Source: Rhizobium leguminosarum bv. viciae USDA 2370 (GTDB lineage: Bacteria; Pseudomonadota; Alphaproteobacteria; Rhizobiales; Rhizobiaceae). From it: a DNA stretch of 64,000 nucleotides. This document shows positions 17,016 to 25,398 of this stretch, piece after piece. The DNA is taken from assembly GCF_002008365.1 (NCBI RefSeq), contig NZ_MRDL01000051.1:124001-188000 (forward strand), written 5' to 3'. A program made the translations under genes and the position numbers. Position 1 is the first letter of the stretch. Each line of letters starts with the position of its first letter. The notes beneath the pieces are model-generated. The model saw only the letters and a program-made list of their open reading frames with translations, did no database searches and was not told the DNA's origin.

Positions 17016-17540
17016 TCATTTCGTAGCCGGTTGCTGCCAGACGGTATGCATCTTCTCCGAAATCAGTGTCTGCTGAACCTCGGACCAATGTTTCTTCGAG
17101 TCGGTCACCTTGGTCGGGTTCTTCTCCATGCCTTCTGCAGCCCCGGGATCATAGCTCAGATACAGTTTGCCATCGATGATCCGCCAGGCCTTGGGATCGA
17201 TATTGGTGGTCACTGTCCCGAAAGACACGCCGTCGGCGCAATAGCCGCCATATTGCGGCGCATATCTGGACGGATCGCCCTTGAAGAGATCGCGATTTCT
17301 AGCGCTGGCGAAATACCAGGTCGCGCCAAGCCAGTGGTAGGAATATGTCTCGGATCCTTCGATGGCCTGGTTTTCAGTGAAATAGGCGACCGGGTCATAG
17401 CCCTTGATCGCGACATCGCCGAAATAGCCGGTATTGACGAATTCCTCGGCCCCCGCAGGCTGAAGGAAGGAAAGCAGCATCACCGCAGCGCCAACAACCA
17501 CGCCCATTCGTGTACCGCATTTTTGCACATGATAAGACAT
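17016..17540 (-). CDS. Exported YHS domain protein
   Basis: A 174-residue protein with a signal peptide (core VVVGAAVMLLSFLQPAGA, cleaved near residue 31). The mature domain has the YHS pattern: IKGYDPVAYF, YSYHWLGATWYFASARNRDLF and PQYGGYCADGVSFG. YHS domains are often linked to metal or haem proteins. In this stand-alone exported form, found in many alphaproteobacteria, the role is unknown. It converges with the cyclase-TPR gene, with only about 20 bases between stop codons. Confidence 0.85.
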   Translation of the reverse strand: MSYHVQKCGTRMGVVVGAAVMLLSFLQPAGAEEFVNTGYFGDVAIKGYDPVAYFTENQAIEGSETYSYHWLGATWYFASARNRDLFKGDPSRYAPQYGGYCADGVSFGTVTTNIDPKAWRIIDGKLYLSYDPGAAEGMEKNPTKVTDSKKHWSEVQQTLISEKMHTVWQQPATK

Positions 17541-17585
17541 AACAAGCTCCGTTCCCGGACGCGGTCTGTTACCTCAAGCGAAATG

Positions 17586-18176
17586 CTATTGCCGTTTGGT
17601 GCATTCCTTGTAGAGCGGTTCGCCCACAAGCTCGGCTTTCTGGCAAACAGCACCGGCTTCCATGAGTAATTTGGCCGTATCCCAATGCGCCCGCCACCCG
17701 GCTTGAGTGAGAGGCGTGTACCCGTTTCTTTCCGTCGCTTCGACATCCGCATTATTGGTCAAGAGAAAAGCCACTATCTCGGTACGGCCTTCTTCGGCGG
17801 CGCCGTGCAGCGGCGACATCTGATAGAAATTCTTCCTGTCGTTGACATCAGCTCCCTCTGCGACAAGCAGTTTCACCACCTCCAGATTTCCTCCATAGGC
17901 TGCCGCATGCAGTGCCGTCAGCCCACCCTTGTTGCGAACTTCGATGTCGGCGCCGCGATCCAGCAAAAGAGCGACGACATCGGCACGGCCCGCCAATGAC
18001 GCGATAATCAGCGCCGGCTCGCCCGCCTCATCGGGCTCCGACAGATCGGAGCTCTGGCTCAGCAACTGTGTGACGCGGGCGATATCGCCGTCCTTGGCCG
18101 CGTCGTGCAAAGGACCTGCCCATGAGGGCATAACGCCAATGATAAGCGCAGCAACAGTCGCGATTAAAACATTCAC
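17586..18176 (-). CDS. Exported ankyrin-repeat protein
   Basis: About 196 residues with a signal peptide (NVLIATVAALIIGVMPSWA) followed by five ankyrin units such as GEPALIIASLAGRADVVALLLDRGADIE and GLTALHAAAYGGNLEVVKLLVAEGADV. Ankyrin repeats bind other proteins; an exported one would work in the periplasm or outside. I chose the GTG at 18176, which places the signal peptide at the N-terminus. An in-frame ATG at 18239 would add 21 residues with acidic groups before the hydrophobic core, which is less likely. The C-terminus has two cysteines (AVCQ and YKEC). It lies just upstream of the YHS gene on the same strand, so the two may be cotranscribed. Confidence 0.82.
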   Translation of the reverse strand: MNVLIATVAALIIGVMPSWAGPLHDAAKDGDIARVTQLLSQSSDLSEPDEAGEPALIIASLAGRADVVALLLDRGADIEVRNKGGLTALHAAAYGGNLEVVKLLVAEGADVNDRKNFYQMSPLHGAAEEGRTEIVAFLLTNNADVEATERNGYTPLTQAGWRAHWDTAKLLMEAGAVCQKAELVGEPLYKECTKRQ

Positions 18177-18438
18177 GGGCACGATCTCGGTTTGATCAGG
18201 GTTCGTATGCGCCGTGTTGCGTTCTAGCACGCGGCCCATTCGTAAACAAGATTACGCTAATGGACGCGCTCCCGGCCAGCACCACGCACGCGCCACGGCT
18301 ATGACCGACGGCTCCAGGGAATACGGTCACACTTGTTACTCCCCCTGTTCGATTTCCGATGCGAAACTATCTCAGACCAATGCGTGATGAACCGGCTTCC
18401 AAGCCCGGGAAATCGCCCTAATGAGGAGATTGAAAGCC

Positions 18439-19227
18439 ATGACTGTTTCAGCCGAGAATGGAAAAGGCGGACAAGCCATGCATAAACCACCGGTCGTGTC
18501 GCCGCAGGCTTGGGAGGCGGCGCGCGAGCAACTGCTCGTGAAGGAAAAGGCTGAGACCCGCGCCCGCGACGCGCTGGCCGCCGAGCGCCGACGCATGCCG
18601 TGGATGGCTGTCGAGAAGGGCTATGCGTTTGAGGGACCTCAGGGCAAGGTCAGCCTGCTCGACCTGTTCGACAACAGACACCAGCTCATCCTCTACCGCG
18701 CCTTCTACGAGCCCAGCGTGTTCGGCTGGCCCGAACATGCCTGCCGCGGCTGCTCGATGGTAGCCGACCAGGTTGCCCATGTCGCCCATCTCAACGCCCG
18801 CGACACGACGCTGGTCTTCGCCTCGCGCGCGCCGCAGGCCGACATTGCACGGCTGAAGGCGCGGATGGGCTGGACGATGCCGTGGGTCACGATCACCGAC
18901 AGATTCGACAAGGACTTCGGCGTCGACGAGTGGCACGGCACCAACGTGTTCTACCGCGACGGCGAGCGCATCTTCCGCACCTATTTCATCAATAACCGCG
19001 GCGACGAGCAGATGGGTGGCACCTGGAACTACCTCGACATCACGCCGCTCGGACGCCAGGAGGTCTGGGAGGATTCGCCGAAGGGCTATCCCCAGACCCC
19101 GACCTACAAGTGGTGGAACTGGCACGACAGCTATATGCCGGACGCCGAGCCCGATAAGAAATGGGTCGAGGTGTCAGATGCAGGAGAGGCGGCGTTTCGG
19201 GCCGAGAGCGCAAACGAGAAATCGTGA
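18439..19227 (+). CDS. DUF899 family thioredoxin-fold protein
   Basis: A 262-residue protein of the DUF899 (AhpC/TSA-related) group. Landmarks are PPVVSPQAWEAAREQLLVKEK at the N-terminus, RRRMPWMAVEKGYAF, CRGCSMVADQVAHVAHLNARD with CxxC near residue 110, and the tail YKWWNWHDSYMPD. The thioredoxin-like fold and CxxC suggest a redox role; the family has no firm function. GAGGAG about eleven bases before the ATG at 18439 supports that start over the ATG at 18421, which overlaps the ribosome-binding site itself. Confidence 0.87.
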   Translation: MTVSAENGKGGQAMHKPPVVSPQAWEAAREQLLVKEKAETRARDALAAERRRMPWMAVEKGYAFEGPQGKVSLLDLFDNRHQLILYRAFYEPSVFGWPEHACRGCSMVADQVAHVAHLNARDTTLVFASRAPQADIARLKARMGWTMPWVTITDRFDKDFGVDEWHGTNVFYRDGERIFRTYFINNRGDEQMGGTWNYLDITPLGRQEVWEDSPKGYPQTPTYKWWNWHDSYMPDAEPDKKWVEVSDAGEAAFRAESANEKS

Positions 19228-19358
19228 GCGCGGCGGATTGCGGCCGGGGAGCTCCGATCCGTCGTGCCGCGCCGCCGAATCTTCGCGTCGCCCGCCATAG
19301 AGCCGTTTGCCTTGCCGCTCACGGCCCATGCATAGTGGCCTGCGACGCGGAGGGGCCG

Positions 19359-19724
19359 ATGAGAAGATTGCATGTGCTTGTTCTGATGATGATTCTGACG
19401 CCCGCCGCAGCGCAAGCCGAGCAGCGCTGCGGCTGGCTGGACAATCCCGCCACGCGGACCTAGTCGCTGAACGATGCCGATGGCGGCTGGGGCATCATGG
19501 ACAATACAGGCGGTCCGACGGCTGAGGGAATGGATGAGATTCCCGACCTGACGAATGGCGAATATATCTACACGAATGCCGGTCACGGCTATGCCTGCGC
19601 CTGCATGAACGTCGATACGGATGACGAAAGGGCGATCATCCGGATTCATTCCGTGCGGCAATTGCCGCTTTCCCGATGCCGGAGCGACCGCGCCATCGGC
19701 TGGTTCCTCCACAAGGACCAATAG
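19359..19724 (+). pseudogene. DUF4087 protein interrupted by an amber codon
   Basis: A signal peptide (HVLVLMMILTPAAAQA) is followed by EQRCGWLDNPATRT and then TAG at 19461-19463. The same frame continues past the stop with SLNDADGGWGIMDNTGG, DEIPDLTNGEYIYTNAGHGYACACMNVDTD and the end of a DUF4087 domain. Relatives have a tryptophan-containing stretch at this place, so a TGG to TAG change is the simplest explanation. Apart from that codon the gene is intact from start to stop, which points to a recent event, a sequencing error, or suppression. Confidence 0.75.
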
Positions 19725-19778
19725 CAGAACCGGTAACGCGGCGCTGCCCGCCGATCGCCAAATTATTCTTCTCAAAGT

Positions 19779-19805
19779 GGAAACATTCCGGGGACGGTTG
19801 CGTTG
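19779..19805 (+). promoter_or_regulatory. Possible EcfG-type stress promoter
   Basis: GGAAAC and CGTTG are separated by 16 bases and lie about 50 bases before the response regulator. The general stress sigma factor EcfG (RpoE4 in R. etli) uses GGAAC-N16/17-CGTT. The -35 here has one extra A, so the match is imperfect. Confidence 0.35.
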
Positions 19806-19856
19806 TACCCGCTACCGGTAGTGCGCCTAACTGCCCGTCTATGAGGAGGCTTATTC

Positions 19857-20234
19857 ATGAAGGTCATGATTGTAGAAGACGAGAATTTTATCGCTCTGGA
19901 ACTCGAACGCATTGCGCAAGAGGCTGGACACCAGACCATCGGCCCGGTTTCGACGGTGGAGCAGGCTCTCGCCCACGCTCAGAGAAGTGATGTCGCGCTC
20001 GTCGATCTCAGTCTCTCCGACGGGCTGAGCGGCGCTCAGCTCGCGCGCCGGTTGATCGACCGACATCGGGTTGACGTCATCTTCGTGACCGGTAGTCCCG
20101 AGAATGTCGGTCACGGTATCGAAGGCGCGCTTGATGTGATCTCCAAGCCCTTCACCGATGAGAGGATCGCCAGCGCACTCTCGCGGGCGGAGCAGCGACG
20201 CAAAAACTTCGACAGCAGCAAGACTGCTTTGTGA
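19857..20234 (+). CDS. Single-domain response regulator
   Basis: A 125-residue receiver domain without an output domain. The acid pocket is E7/D8, the phosphate-accepting aspartate is D50 (VALVDLSL), and T78 and K97 (FVTG, SKPF) complete the active site. Proteins like this relay or buffer phosphate from histidine kinases. Many in alphaproteobacteria act with HWE-type kinases and the PhyR-EcfG stress pathway. GAGG lies about ten bases before the ATG. No kinase is next to it. The C-terminus after residue 105 is basic and probably disordered. Confidence 0.9.
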   Translation: MKVMIVEDENFIALELERIAQEAGHQTIGPVSTVEQALAHAQRSDVALVDLSLSDGLSGAQLARRLIDRHRVDVIFVTGSPENVGHGIEGALDVISKPFTDERIASALSRAEQRRKNFDSSKTAL

Positions 20235-20313
20235 ACAGCAGCAAGCTGCGTTGTGATAAGAAGGAGATCGACGTCGTTCAGGCCGCTACTGCCTGCCCGA
20301 GGAGATAGTCCGG

Positions 20314-20565
20314 ATGAAATACGCGCTCATTGGCGTTCTTTTCGCCCTCTCGGCCTGCGCCAGCGCAGGGGATCCGCAGCCGCTTCCGGGCAGCCTCACC
20401 TATGGCGGAAAGGTCCTCCATTCGCCCTATCGTCCAGGAACGGTGGTCAAGAATACCTTTCTTGGCGATTTCGGTTACCGTGTGTTCGAGACCTATGTCG
20501 TTCAGCCGGACGGGACGCTCAAGCTGACGTCGCAGAGCACCGGGCCGGACTTCCTTTGGCAGTGA
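20314..20565 (+). CDS. Small lipoprotein
   Basis: An 83-residue protein with a lipoprotein signal (MKYALIGVLFALSAC, lipobox LSAC, cysteine 15). The mature part is short: PGSLTYGGKVLHSPYRPGTVVKN and FLGDFGYRVFETYVVQPDGTL. GAGGAG lies eight bases before the ATG. I do not recognise a named family; small lipoproteins of this type are frequent in Rhizobium. It stands between the response regulator and the SulP leader on the same strand. Confidence 0.7.
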   Translation: MKYALIGVLFALSACASAGDPQPLPGSLTYGGKVLHSPYRPGTVVKNTFLGDFGYRVFETYVVQPDGTLKLTSQSTGPDFLWQ

Positions 20566-20708
20566 GGGCTCCGCAATCCAGAGGGGCGCGAGGAGCGCGC
20601 GCTTCGGGTGTCTGAGGCTGGTCGTCGACTTTCGCGTTTCTCATTTCAGCGCAATTGAATGTTGCGCTGCGATAAAAATCTCGTCTATACAACAGGCATT
20701 CACCACGG

Positions 20709-20754
20709 ACCCGGTGAGACCCCGGGTGGCTCTTCTGGCCGCCGATCCGCCAGA
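20709..20754 (+). ncRNA. Two-hairpin leader upstream of the SulP gene
   Basis: Two perfect six-base stems follow one another: acccgg/ccgggt (20709-20727, purine-rich loop) and tctggc/gccaga (20734-20754). They lie 75-120 bases before the transporter start. Compact tandem hairpins ahead of a sulfate-type permease gene recall the sul1 RNA motif reported from alphaproteobacteria, but I cannot confirm a match to its consensus. Confidence 0.4.
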
Positions 20755-20829
20755 CAACGCAAAACCTGCATGCCATCACGCGACCGCTCGACAGAGTAGG
20801 GCCGGACATGCTTTGCGAGAATCCATCCT

Positions 20830-22296
20830 ATGCTGCTTTCCTCCATCCGTCGTGATTGGTCCGCCAATCCCATGCGCGAAATGCTTGCCGGAGCGGTGGC
20901 GACTTTCGCTCTGATCCCCGAGGTGATCGCTTTCTCGTTCGTGGCCGGGGTCGATCCCGAGGTCGGGCTGTTCGCCTCTTTCGTGATCGGCATCGTCATC
21001 GCCTTTACCGGCGGACGCCCGGCGATGATTTCGGCCGCCGCCGGATCGGTGGCGCTGGTCGCGGCACCGCTGGTGCATGCCCACGGCTTGCCCTATCTCT
21101 TTGCGGCCGGGCTGGTGGCGGGGTTAATCCAGATCGCCTTCGGCGTGCTGCGGCTTGGCGTGTTGATGCGCTTCGTGTCGAAATCCGTCCGCACCGGCTT
21201 CGTCAATGCGCTGGCTATTCTGATCTTTGCCGCGCAGATGCCGCATATTGTCGGCGCCGGCTGGATGGAATATGCCGTGCTGATTGCCGGGCTTGTCATC
21301 ATTTACCTGACGCCGCGGATCACCACCGCGATCCCGTCGCCGCTGATCTGCATCCTGATCCTGACCGTCGCTTCGATGGCGCTCGGACTTCCCGTTCTCA
21401 CCGTCGCCGACCTCGGCAAGCTGCCGGATTCGCTGCCTGTTTTCGGCTGGCCGGCGGTGCCGCTGACGGTTGAAACGTTTCGGATCATCGCCGGACCTGC
21501 ATTTGCCATCGCCATGGTCGGGTTGCTGGAATCGATGATGACGGCGAGCGTCGTCGACGATCTCACGGATACGCCAAGCTCGAAGAACCGTGAATGCACT
21601 GGTCTCGGCCTCGCCAACGCGGCCGCGAGCCTGTTCGGAGGTATCGCCGGCTGCGGCATGATCGGCCAGACGGTGAGCAACGTGAAATATGGTGGGCGCG
21701 GCCGGCTCTCGACGCTATTTGCCGGCGCGTTCCTGCTGATCCTGATGGTGCTCCTGAAGCCGTGGGTCTCCGAGGTTCCGGTCGCCGCGCTGGTGGCGAT
21801 CATGGTCATGGTGTCGATCGACACGTTCGACTGGTCGTCGCTTAGATCCGTTGTGGTTCATCCCAGGATGTCGAGCGCCGTCATGGTGGCAACCGTTGTC
21901 GTCACCGTCTTCACCGCCAATCTGGCGCTCGGGGTGACGGTCGGAGTGCTGCTCAGCGGCGTGTTCTTCACCTTCAAGGTTGCCGGCCTGCTGCGCGTTG
22001 ACGTGGCGCCCGACCAAGCTGCCGGGCGGTTGACCTATCGCGTGTCCGGCCAAGTGTTCTTTGCCTCCGCCGACGTCTTCGTCGAAGCCTTCGACGTTCA
22101 GGATGCGATCGGCAGGTCTGTGCTGATCGACGTGTCCGAGGCACATTTCTGGGACATCACCGCCGTTGCCGCACTCGACAAGGTCGTTCAACGGTTCAGG
22201 GCGCACGGCATCGCCGTGGAGGTCGTGGGCCTCAACCAGGCGAGCGCGACCTTGATCGGAAGCCTCGACAGCAAGGTGGTGCTGGAAGAGGTGTGA
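20830..22296 (+). CDS. SulP family anion transporter with STAS domain
   Basis: A 488-residue inner-membrane carrier of the SLC26/SulP family, which moves sulfate, bicarbonate or other anions. Ten or more hydrophobic segments fill residues 15-390; the family signature is seen in GGIAGCGMIGQTVSNVKYGGRGRLSTLFAG near residues 275-305. The C-terminal STAS domain (about 395-485) includes SVLIDVSEAHFWDITAVAALD. The length is short for SulP but normal for this bacterial subgroup. Neighbouring genes give no hint of the anion. The leader hairpins upstream suggest control at RNA level. Confidence 0.9.
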   Translation: MLLSSIRRDWSANPMREMLAGAVATFALIPEVIAFSFVAGVDPEVGLFASFVIGIVIAFTGGRPAMISAAAGSVALVAAPLVHAHGLPYLFAAGLVAGLIQIAFGVLRLGVLMRFVSKSVRTGFVNALAILIFAAQMPHIVGAGWMEYAVLIAGLVIIYLTPRITTAIPSPLICILILTVASMALGLPVLTVADLGKLPDSLPVFGWPAVPLTVETFRIIAGPAFAIAMVGLLESMMTASVVDDLTDTPSSKNRECTGLGLANAAASLFGGIAGCGMIGQTVSNVKYGGRGRLSTLFAGAFLLILMVLLKPWVSEVPVAALVAIMVMVSIDTFDWSSLRSVVVHPRMSSAVMVATVVVTVFTANLALGVTVGVLLSGVFFTFKVAGLLRVDVAPDQAAGRLTYRVSGQVFFASADVFVEAFDVQDAIGRSVLIDVSEAHFWDITAVAALDKVVQRFRAHGIAVEVVGLNQASATLIGSLDSKVVLEEV

Positions 22297-22320
22297 CGGC
22301 GCGAGAGCGGGCGGATTTCC

Positions 22321-22367
22321 TAGAGCATGATGCCGAAAAGTGTGAGCGGTTTTCGGACGACATCCTG
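22321..22367. repeat. Short palindromic intergenic repeat
   Basis: Contains gagcatgatgccgaaaag and cggttttcggacgacatc, whose ccgaaaa/ttttcgg parts pair. Copies with this sequence are widespread between genes in Rhizobium. It separates the convergent SulP and LysR genes and may end transcription. Confidence 0.6.
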
Positions 22368-22369
22368 GT

Positions 22370-23293
22370 CTAGCGCGAGACGATCGCGAAATCATCGCCG
22401 CCGCCGATTCCCGTGGCGTTCAGCCGTCTGACGGCCAGTTCGATGAATGCCTTGACCAAAGGCGGCAGGTGTCGGCTGCTGGGATAGACGACATGCAAGC
22501 CGCCGGCCGGGGTCGTATAGCCGTCGAGAACGCGGCGCAGCCGCCCGTCCTTGATGCAGGCTTCGGCGAATCGGTGCGGCAATTGGGCGATGCCATGGCC
22601 GGCGATCGCGGCGGCCATCACCGCCTGCATCTCGTTGGCGGCGAAGCGGCCCGAAACCGCGACCGTTTCCTGACCGTGCGGCCCTTCCAGCAACCATTGC
22701 GCATGTGTGGCCTGGCAGGCGATGACGCAGTCGTGGCGGGCGAGATCTTCAGGCACACCAGGTGGGCCGCAGCGGGCGAGATAGTCCGGGTTTGCGCAGA
22801 GAAGGCGGTGCATCGAACCGAGTTTGCGGGCCACCAAGGTAGAATCTTCGAGGACGCCGGTGCGGAAGGCGAGGTCTATACCGCTTTCGACGAGGTTCAG
22901 CCTGTCGTCGGTCAGGCGCAGCTCGACGCTCGTCTTCGGGTAGCTCGAAAGAAATTCGAAGATCGCATCCTGGAGGAAGTGGCCACCGAAGCCGACCGGC
23001 GCCGATATACTGATCGTGCCGGCAGGCTCCGAACGCGCTTCGGCAAGCCGCTGGTTGGCGCCCTCGATCGTGCGCAGCGCCTGGCTGCTTTCTTCGTAGT
23101 AGAGACGCCCTGAAGCCGTCAGGTTGAGGCTGCGGGTCGTGCGCTGCAGAAGCCGGATGCCGAGTTCGCGCTCGAGTGCGGCGATACGGCGGCTGACCGT
23201 CGTCTTCGGCATGCCGAGCAAGCGCGCGGCGGCGGTGAAGCTGCCCGATTCGACGACGCGGGCGAAAATCATGATATCGTTGAGATCGAGCAT
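22370..23293 (-). CDS. LysR family transcriptional regulator
   Basis: A 307-residue LysR-type regulator. The winged helix covers residues 1-60 (FTAAARLLGMPKTTVSRRIAALERELGIRLLQRTTR), and the effector-binding part begins near residue 85 (GTISISAPVGFG). The start was set at the ATG 23293 (MLDLNDIMIFARVVES), the usual LysR beginning; the longer frame would need a TTG. It diverges from the NAD(P)-binding protein gene at 23394 with about 100 bases between, so it very likely controls that gene. Paralogues next to redox enzymes often respond to quinones or aldehydes, but the inducer here is unknown. Confidence 0.9.
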   Translation of the reverse strand: MLDLNDIMIFARVVESGSFTAAARLLGMPKTTVSRRIAALERELGIRLLQRTTRSLNLTASGRLYYEESSQALRTIEGANQRLAEARSEPAGTISISAPVGFGGHFLQDAIFEFLSSYPKTSVELRLTDDRLNLVESGIDLAFRTGVLEDSTLVARKLGSMHRLLCANPDYLARCGPPGVPEDLARHDCVIACQATHAQWLLEGPHGQETVAVSGRFAANEMQAVMAAAIAGHGIAQLPHRFAEACIKDGRLRRVLDGYTTPAGGLHVVYPSSRHLPPLVKAFIELAVRRLNATGIGGGDDFAIVSR

Positions 23294-23393
23294 TGTATCC
23301 TGGTGTGGCACGATGTTTTCCAATTATAGGCCATTATGGTTCAATACGACAGGCCTTACCTCTGCTGCATCAGTCACAACAAGGAGAAGACAG

Positions 23394-24275
23394 ATGAGCA
23401 ATACACGAAGCGTACTGGTCACAGGCGCCACCGGCCAGCAAGGCGGCGCGGTCGTGCGTGCGCTGATCGCGCGAGGCCACCGCGTCAAGGCAATCAGCCG
23501 CCGGCCGGAGAGCGATGGCGCAAAGCGGCTGGCTGCGGCAGGGGTCGAGGTCGTCGCCGGCAATCTCGATGACGGGGCATCCGTGGCGGCGGCAGCAGAG
23601 GGCGTCGACGCGATGTTCCTGATGGGCAACAGCTACGAAGCCGGAACGGACGCGGAAACCCGTCAGGGCATTGCCGCCGCCGATGCGGCAAAGGCCGCCG
23701 GCATCGGCCACCTGATCTATTCGTCCGTCGCCGATGCGCACAAGAAGACCGGCATACCGCATTTCGACAGCAAGTATCTCGTCGAGAAGCACATTGCAGG
23801 CCTCGGCATTCCCTACACGATCAGCGCGCCCGTCGCCTTCATGGAGAACACCGTGGCGCCGTGGGCGATCGACGGGCTGCGCCAAGGCGTCTATGCCGCA
23901 GCGCTGCCGCCCGCCCGCGTGCTGCAACAGGTCACCATCGATGACATCGGCGCTTTCGTCGCGACCTTGGCCGAGAGGCGCGAGCAGGTGTTCGGCAAGC
24001 GTTTCGATATTGCCGGCGACGAATTGTCCGGCGCGCAGCAGGCGACGATCCTGTCCGAGGTGCTCGGCCGCCCAATCACTTACCGGGAATTGCCGATCGC
24101 GGCGATACGGCAGCAGAGCGAGGATACGGCGCTGATGTTCGAATGGTTCGACCGTACCGGCTACGACGCCGATATCGCCGCCCTGCGCCGCGACTTCCCC
24201 GATGTCGGCTGGCACAGCTACGCCGACTGGGCACGCGGTTTTGACTGGAGTGTGCTCGATAAGGCGGCTGGGTGA
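23394..24275 (+). CDS. NmrA-like NAD(P)-binding protein
   Basis: A 293-residue protein of the atypical short-chain dehydrogenase/NmrA group. The nucleotide-binding loop is VTGATGQQGGAVVRAL (GxxGxxG) near residue 8, followed by VKAISRRPES. Later landmarks are GIGHLIYSSVADAHKKTG and PHFDSKYLVEKHI. Members act as redox sensors (NmrA) or quinone reductases (QorB-like). AAGGAGA lies seven bases before the ATG. It is paired with the divergent LysR gene, a common arrangement for enzymes that detoxify reactive electrophiles. Confidence 0.88.
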   Translation: MSNTRSVLVTGATGQQGGAVVRALIARGHRVKAISRRPESDGAKRLAAAGVEVVAGNLDDGASVAAAAEGVDAMFLMGNSYEAGTDAETRQGIAAADAAKAAGIGHLIYSSVADAHKKTGIPHFDSKYLVEKHIAGLGIPYTISAPVAFMENTVAPWAIDGLRQGVYAAALPPARVLQQVTIDDIGAFVATLAERREQVFGKRFDIAGDELSGAQQATILSEVLGRPITYRELPIAAIRQQSEDTALMFEWFDRTGYDADIAALRRDFPDVGWHSYADWARGFDWSVLDKAAG

Positions 24276-24282
24276 GTTCGCT

Positions 24283-24310
24283 GTGACACCGGTGATCTGA
24301 CCGGTGTCAC
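24283..24310 (+). terminator. Hairpin after the NmrA-like gene
   Basis: gtgacaccgg and ccggtgtcac form a perfect ten-base stem with an eight-base loop, eight bases after the stop codon. There is no T-run, so termination is not certain. Confidence 0.5.
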
Positions 24311-24408
24311 CGACAGGTGATGATGGCCTTGGCCACACTCTCCGTCATCCTTGAGCTATACACTTAAGCCGCGGATCAACGCCATGGCCGCTCACGGGTG
24401 CCGCGTGG

Positions 24409-24431
24409 ATGCTCGGGTCAAGCCCGGGCAT
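24409..24431. repeat. Short inverted repeat of rhizobial type
   Basis: The bases atgctcgggt and gcccgggcat pair around a short loop, followed by gacgg. The same 'gctcgggtcaagcccg' motif is frequent in alphaproteobacterial intergenic DNA. The rest of 24311-24567 holds no recognisable gene. Confidence 0.5.
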
Positions 24432-24567
24432 GACGGAGAGCAAAGGCATGTCCGAACTCTACATCGCAGAATTGAAGCGCGCTGGACTGGCAGATCGACC
24501 GTTCCACGCCGCATGGCGATTGTCCTGCTGTTCAAGATCGACGGGAGCCGTCGCTGCCAACGATACC

Positions 24568-25305
24568 TCACGCCTGAGCGGTCGGCCTAACAACGATGTC
24601 GCTGATATCGACATCGGCGGGTTGCTCGATGGCGAAGGCTATGGCGCGGGCGATGGCATCGGGTGAAATTGCCATCTCGTCCATGCGCTTTGCCATCTCG
24701 GCCTTGATCTCTGGGCTGGTCATGGAGCCGGTGAAATCGGTTCTTATAAATCCCGGCGAGATGTTGGTGACGCGCAGATGCGGGCCGGCCTCCAGCCGCA
24801 GGCCTTCGGCGATGGTGCGCATGGCGTTTTTCGTGCCGGCATAGACGGCCATGGTCGGCTTGATGATGAGGCCGGCGGTCGAGAGCGTGTTGACGAAGTG
24901 GCCGGAACCCTGCCGGCGGAACACCGGCAAGGCCGCGGCGATGCCATAGAGCGGCCCCTTGATGTTGACGTCGATCATCTCCTCCCAATCCTCGACCCGC
25001 AGTTCATCAAGAAGGGAGATCGGCCCGATGCCGGCATTGTTGATCATCACGTCGATCCTACCATAGTTGTTGCAGGCAAGCGCCACGAGAGCTGTGAGGT
25101 CCTCGCGCTTTTTTACGTCCATGGCGAGGCAGACGGCCTCGCCGCCGTTTTCGGTGATACGTCGCGCCAGGGCCTGCAGCCGGTCGGCGCGGCGGGCTCC
25201 AAGCACGAGCTTTGCGCCGCGCCCGGCCAGCAGCAGCGCCGTGGCTTCGCCGATGCCGCTGCTGGCACCCGTGATTGCAATAACCTTGTCCTTGATATCA
25301 GGCAT
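24568..25305 (-). CDS. SDR family oxidoreductase
   Basis: A 245-residue classical short-chain dehydrogenase using NAD(P)H. It shows TGASSGIGEATALLL (cofactor loop, residues 12-26), NNAG near residue 90, and the catalytic YAGTKNAM (YxxxK) near residue 155. The sequence resembles the group named serine 3-dehydrogenase / YdfG-like, but the substrate is not predictable. AAGGAGAACGAAG precedes the ATG. It diverges from the AraC-type regulator at 25399 with about 90 bases between, so that regulator probably controls it. Confidence 0.9.
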   Translation of the reverse strand: MPDIKDKVIAITGASSGIGEATALLLAGRGAKLVLGARRADRLQALARRITENGGEAVCLAMDVKKREDLTALVALACNNYGRIDVMINNAGIGPISLLDELRVEDWEEMIDVNIKGPLYGIAAALPVFRRQGSGHFVNTLSTAGLIIKPTMAVYAGTKNAMRTIAEGLRLEAGPHLRVTNISPGFIRTDFTGSMTSPEIKAEMAKRMDEMAISPDAIARAIAFAIEQPADVDISDIVVRPTAQA

Positions 25306-25398
25306 CTTCGTTCTCCTTTGTGCTTTTGAGGATTGCAGGTGCTGCCTGGAGAATCTATGCTGGTTGCTCCATGATTTCGTCGAGATCGTCCAGAACCC

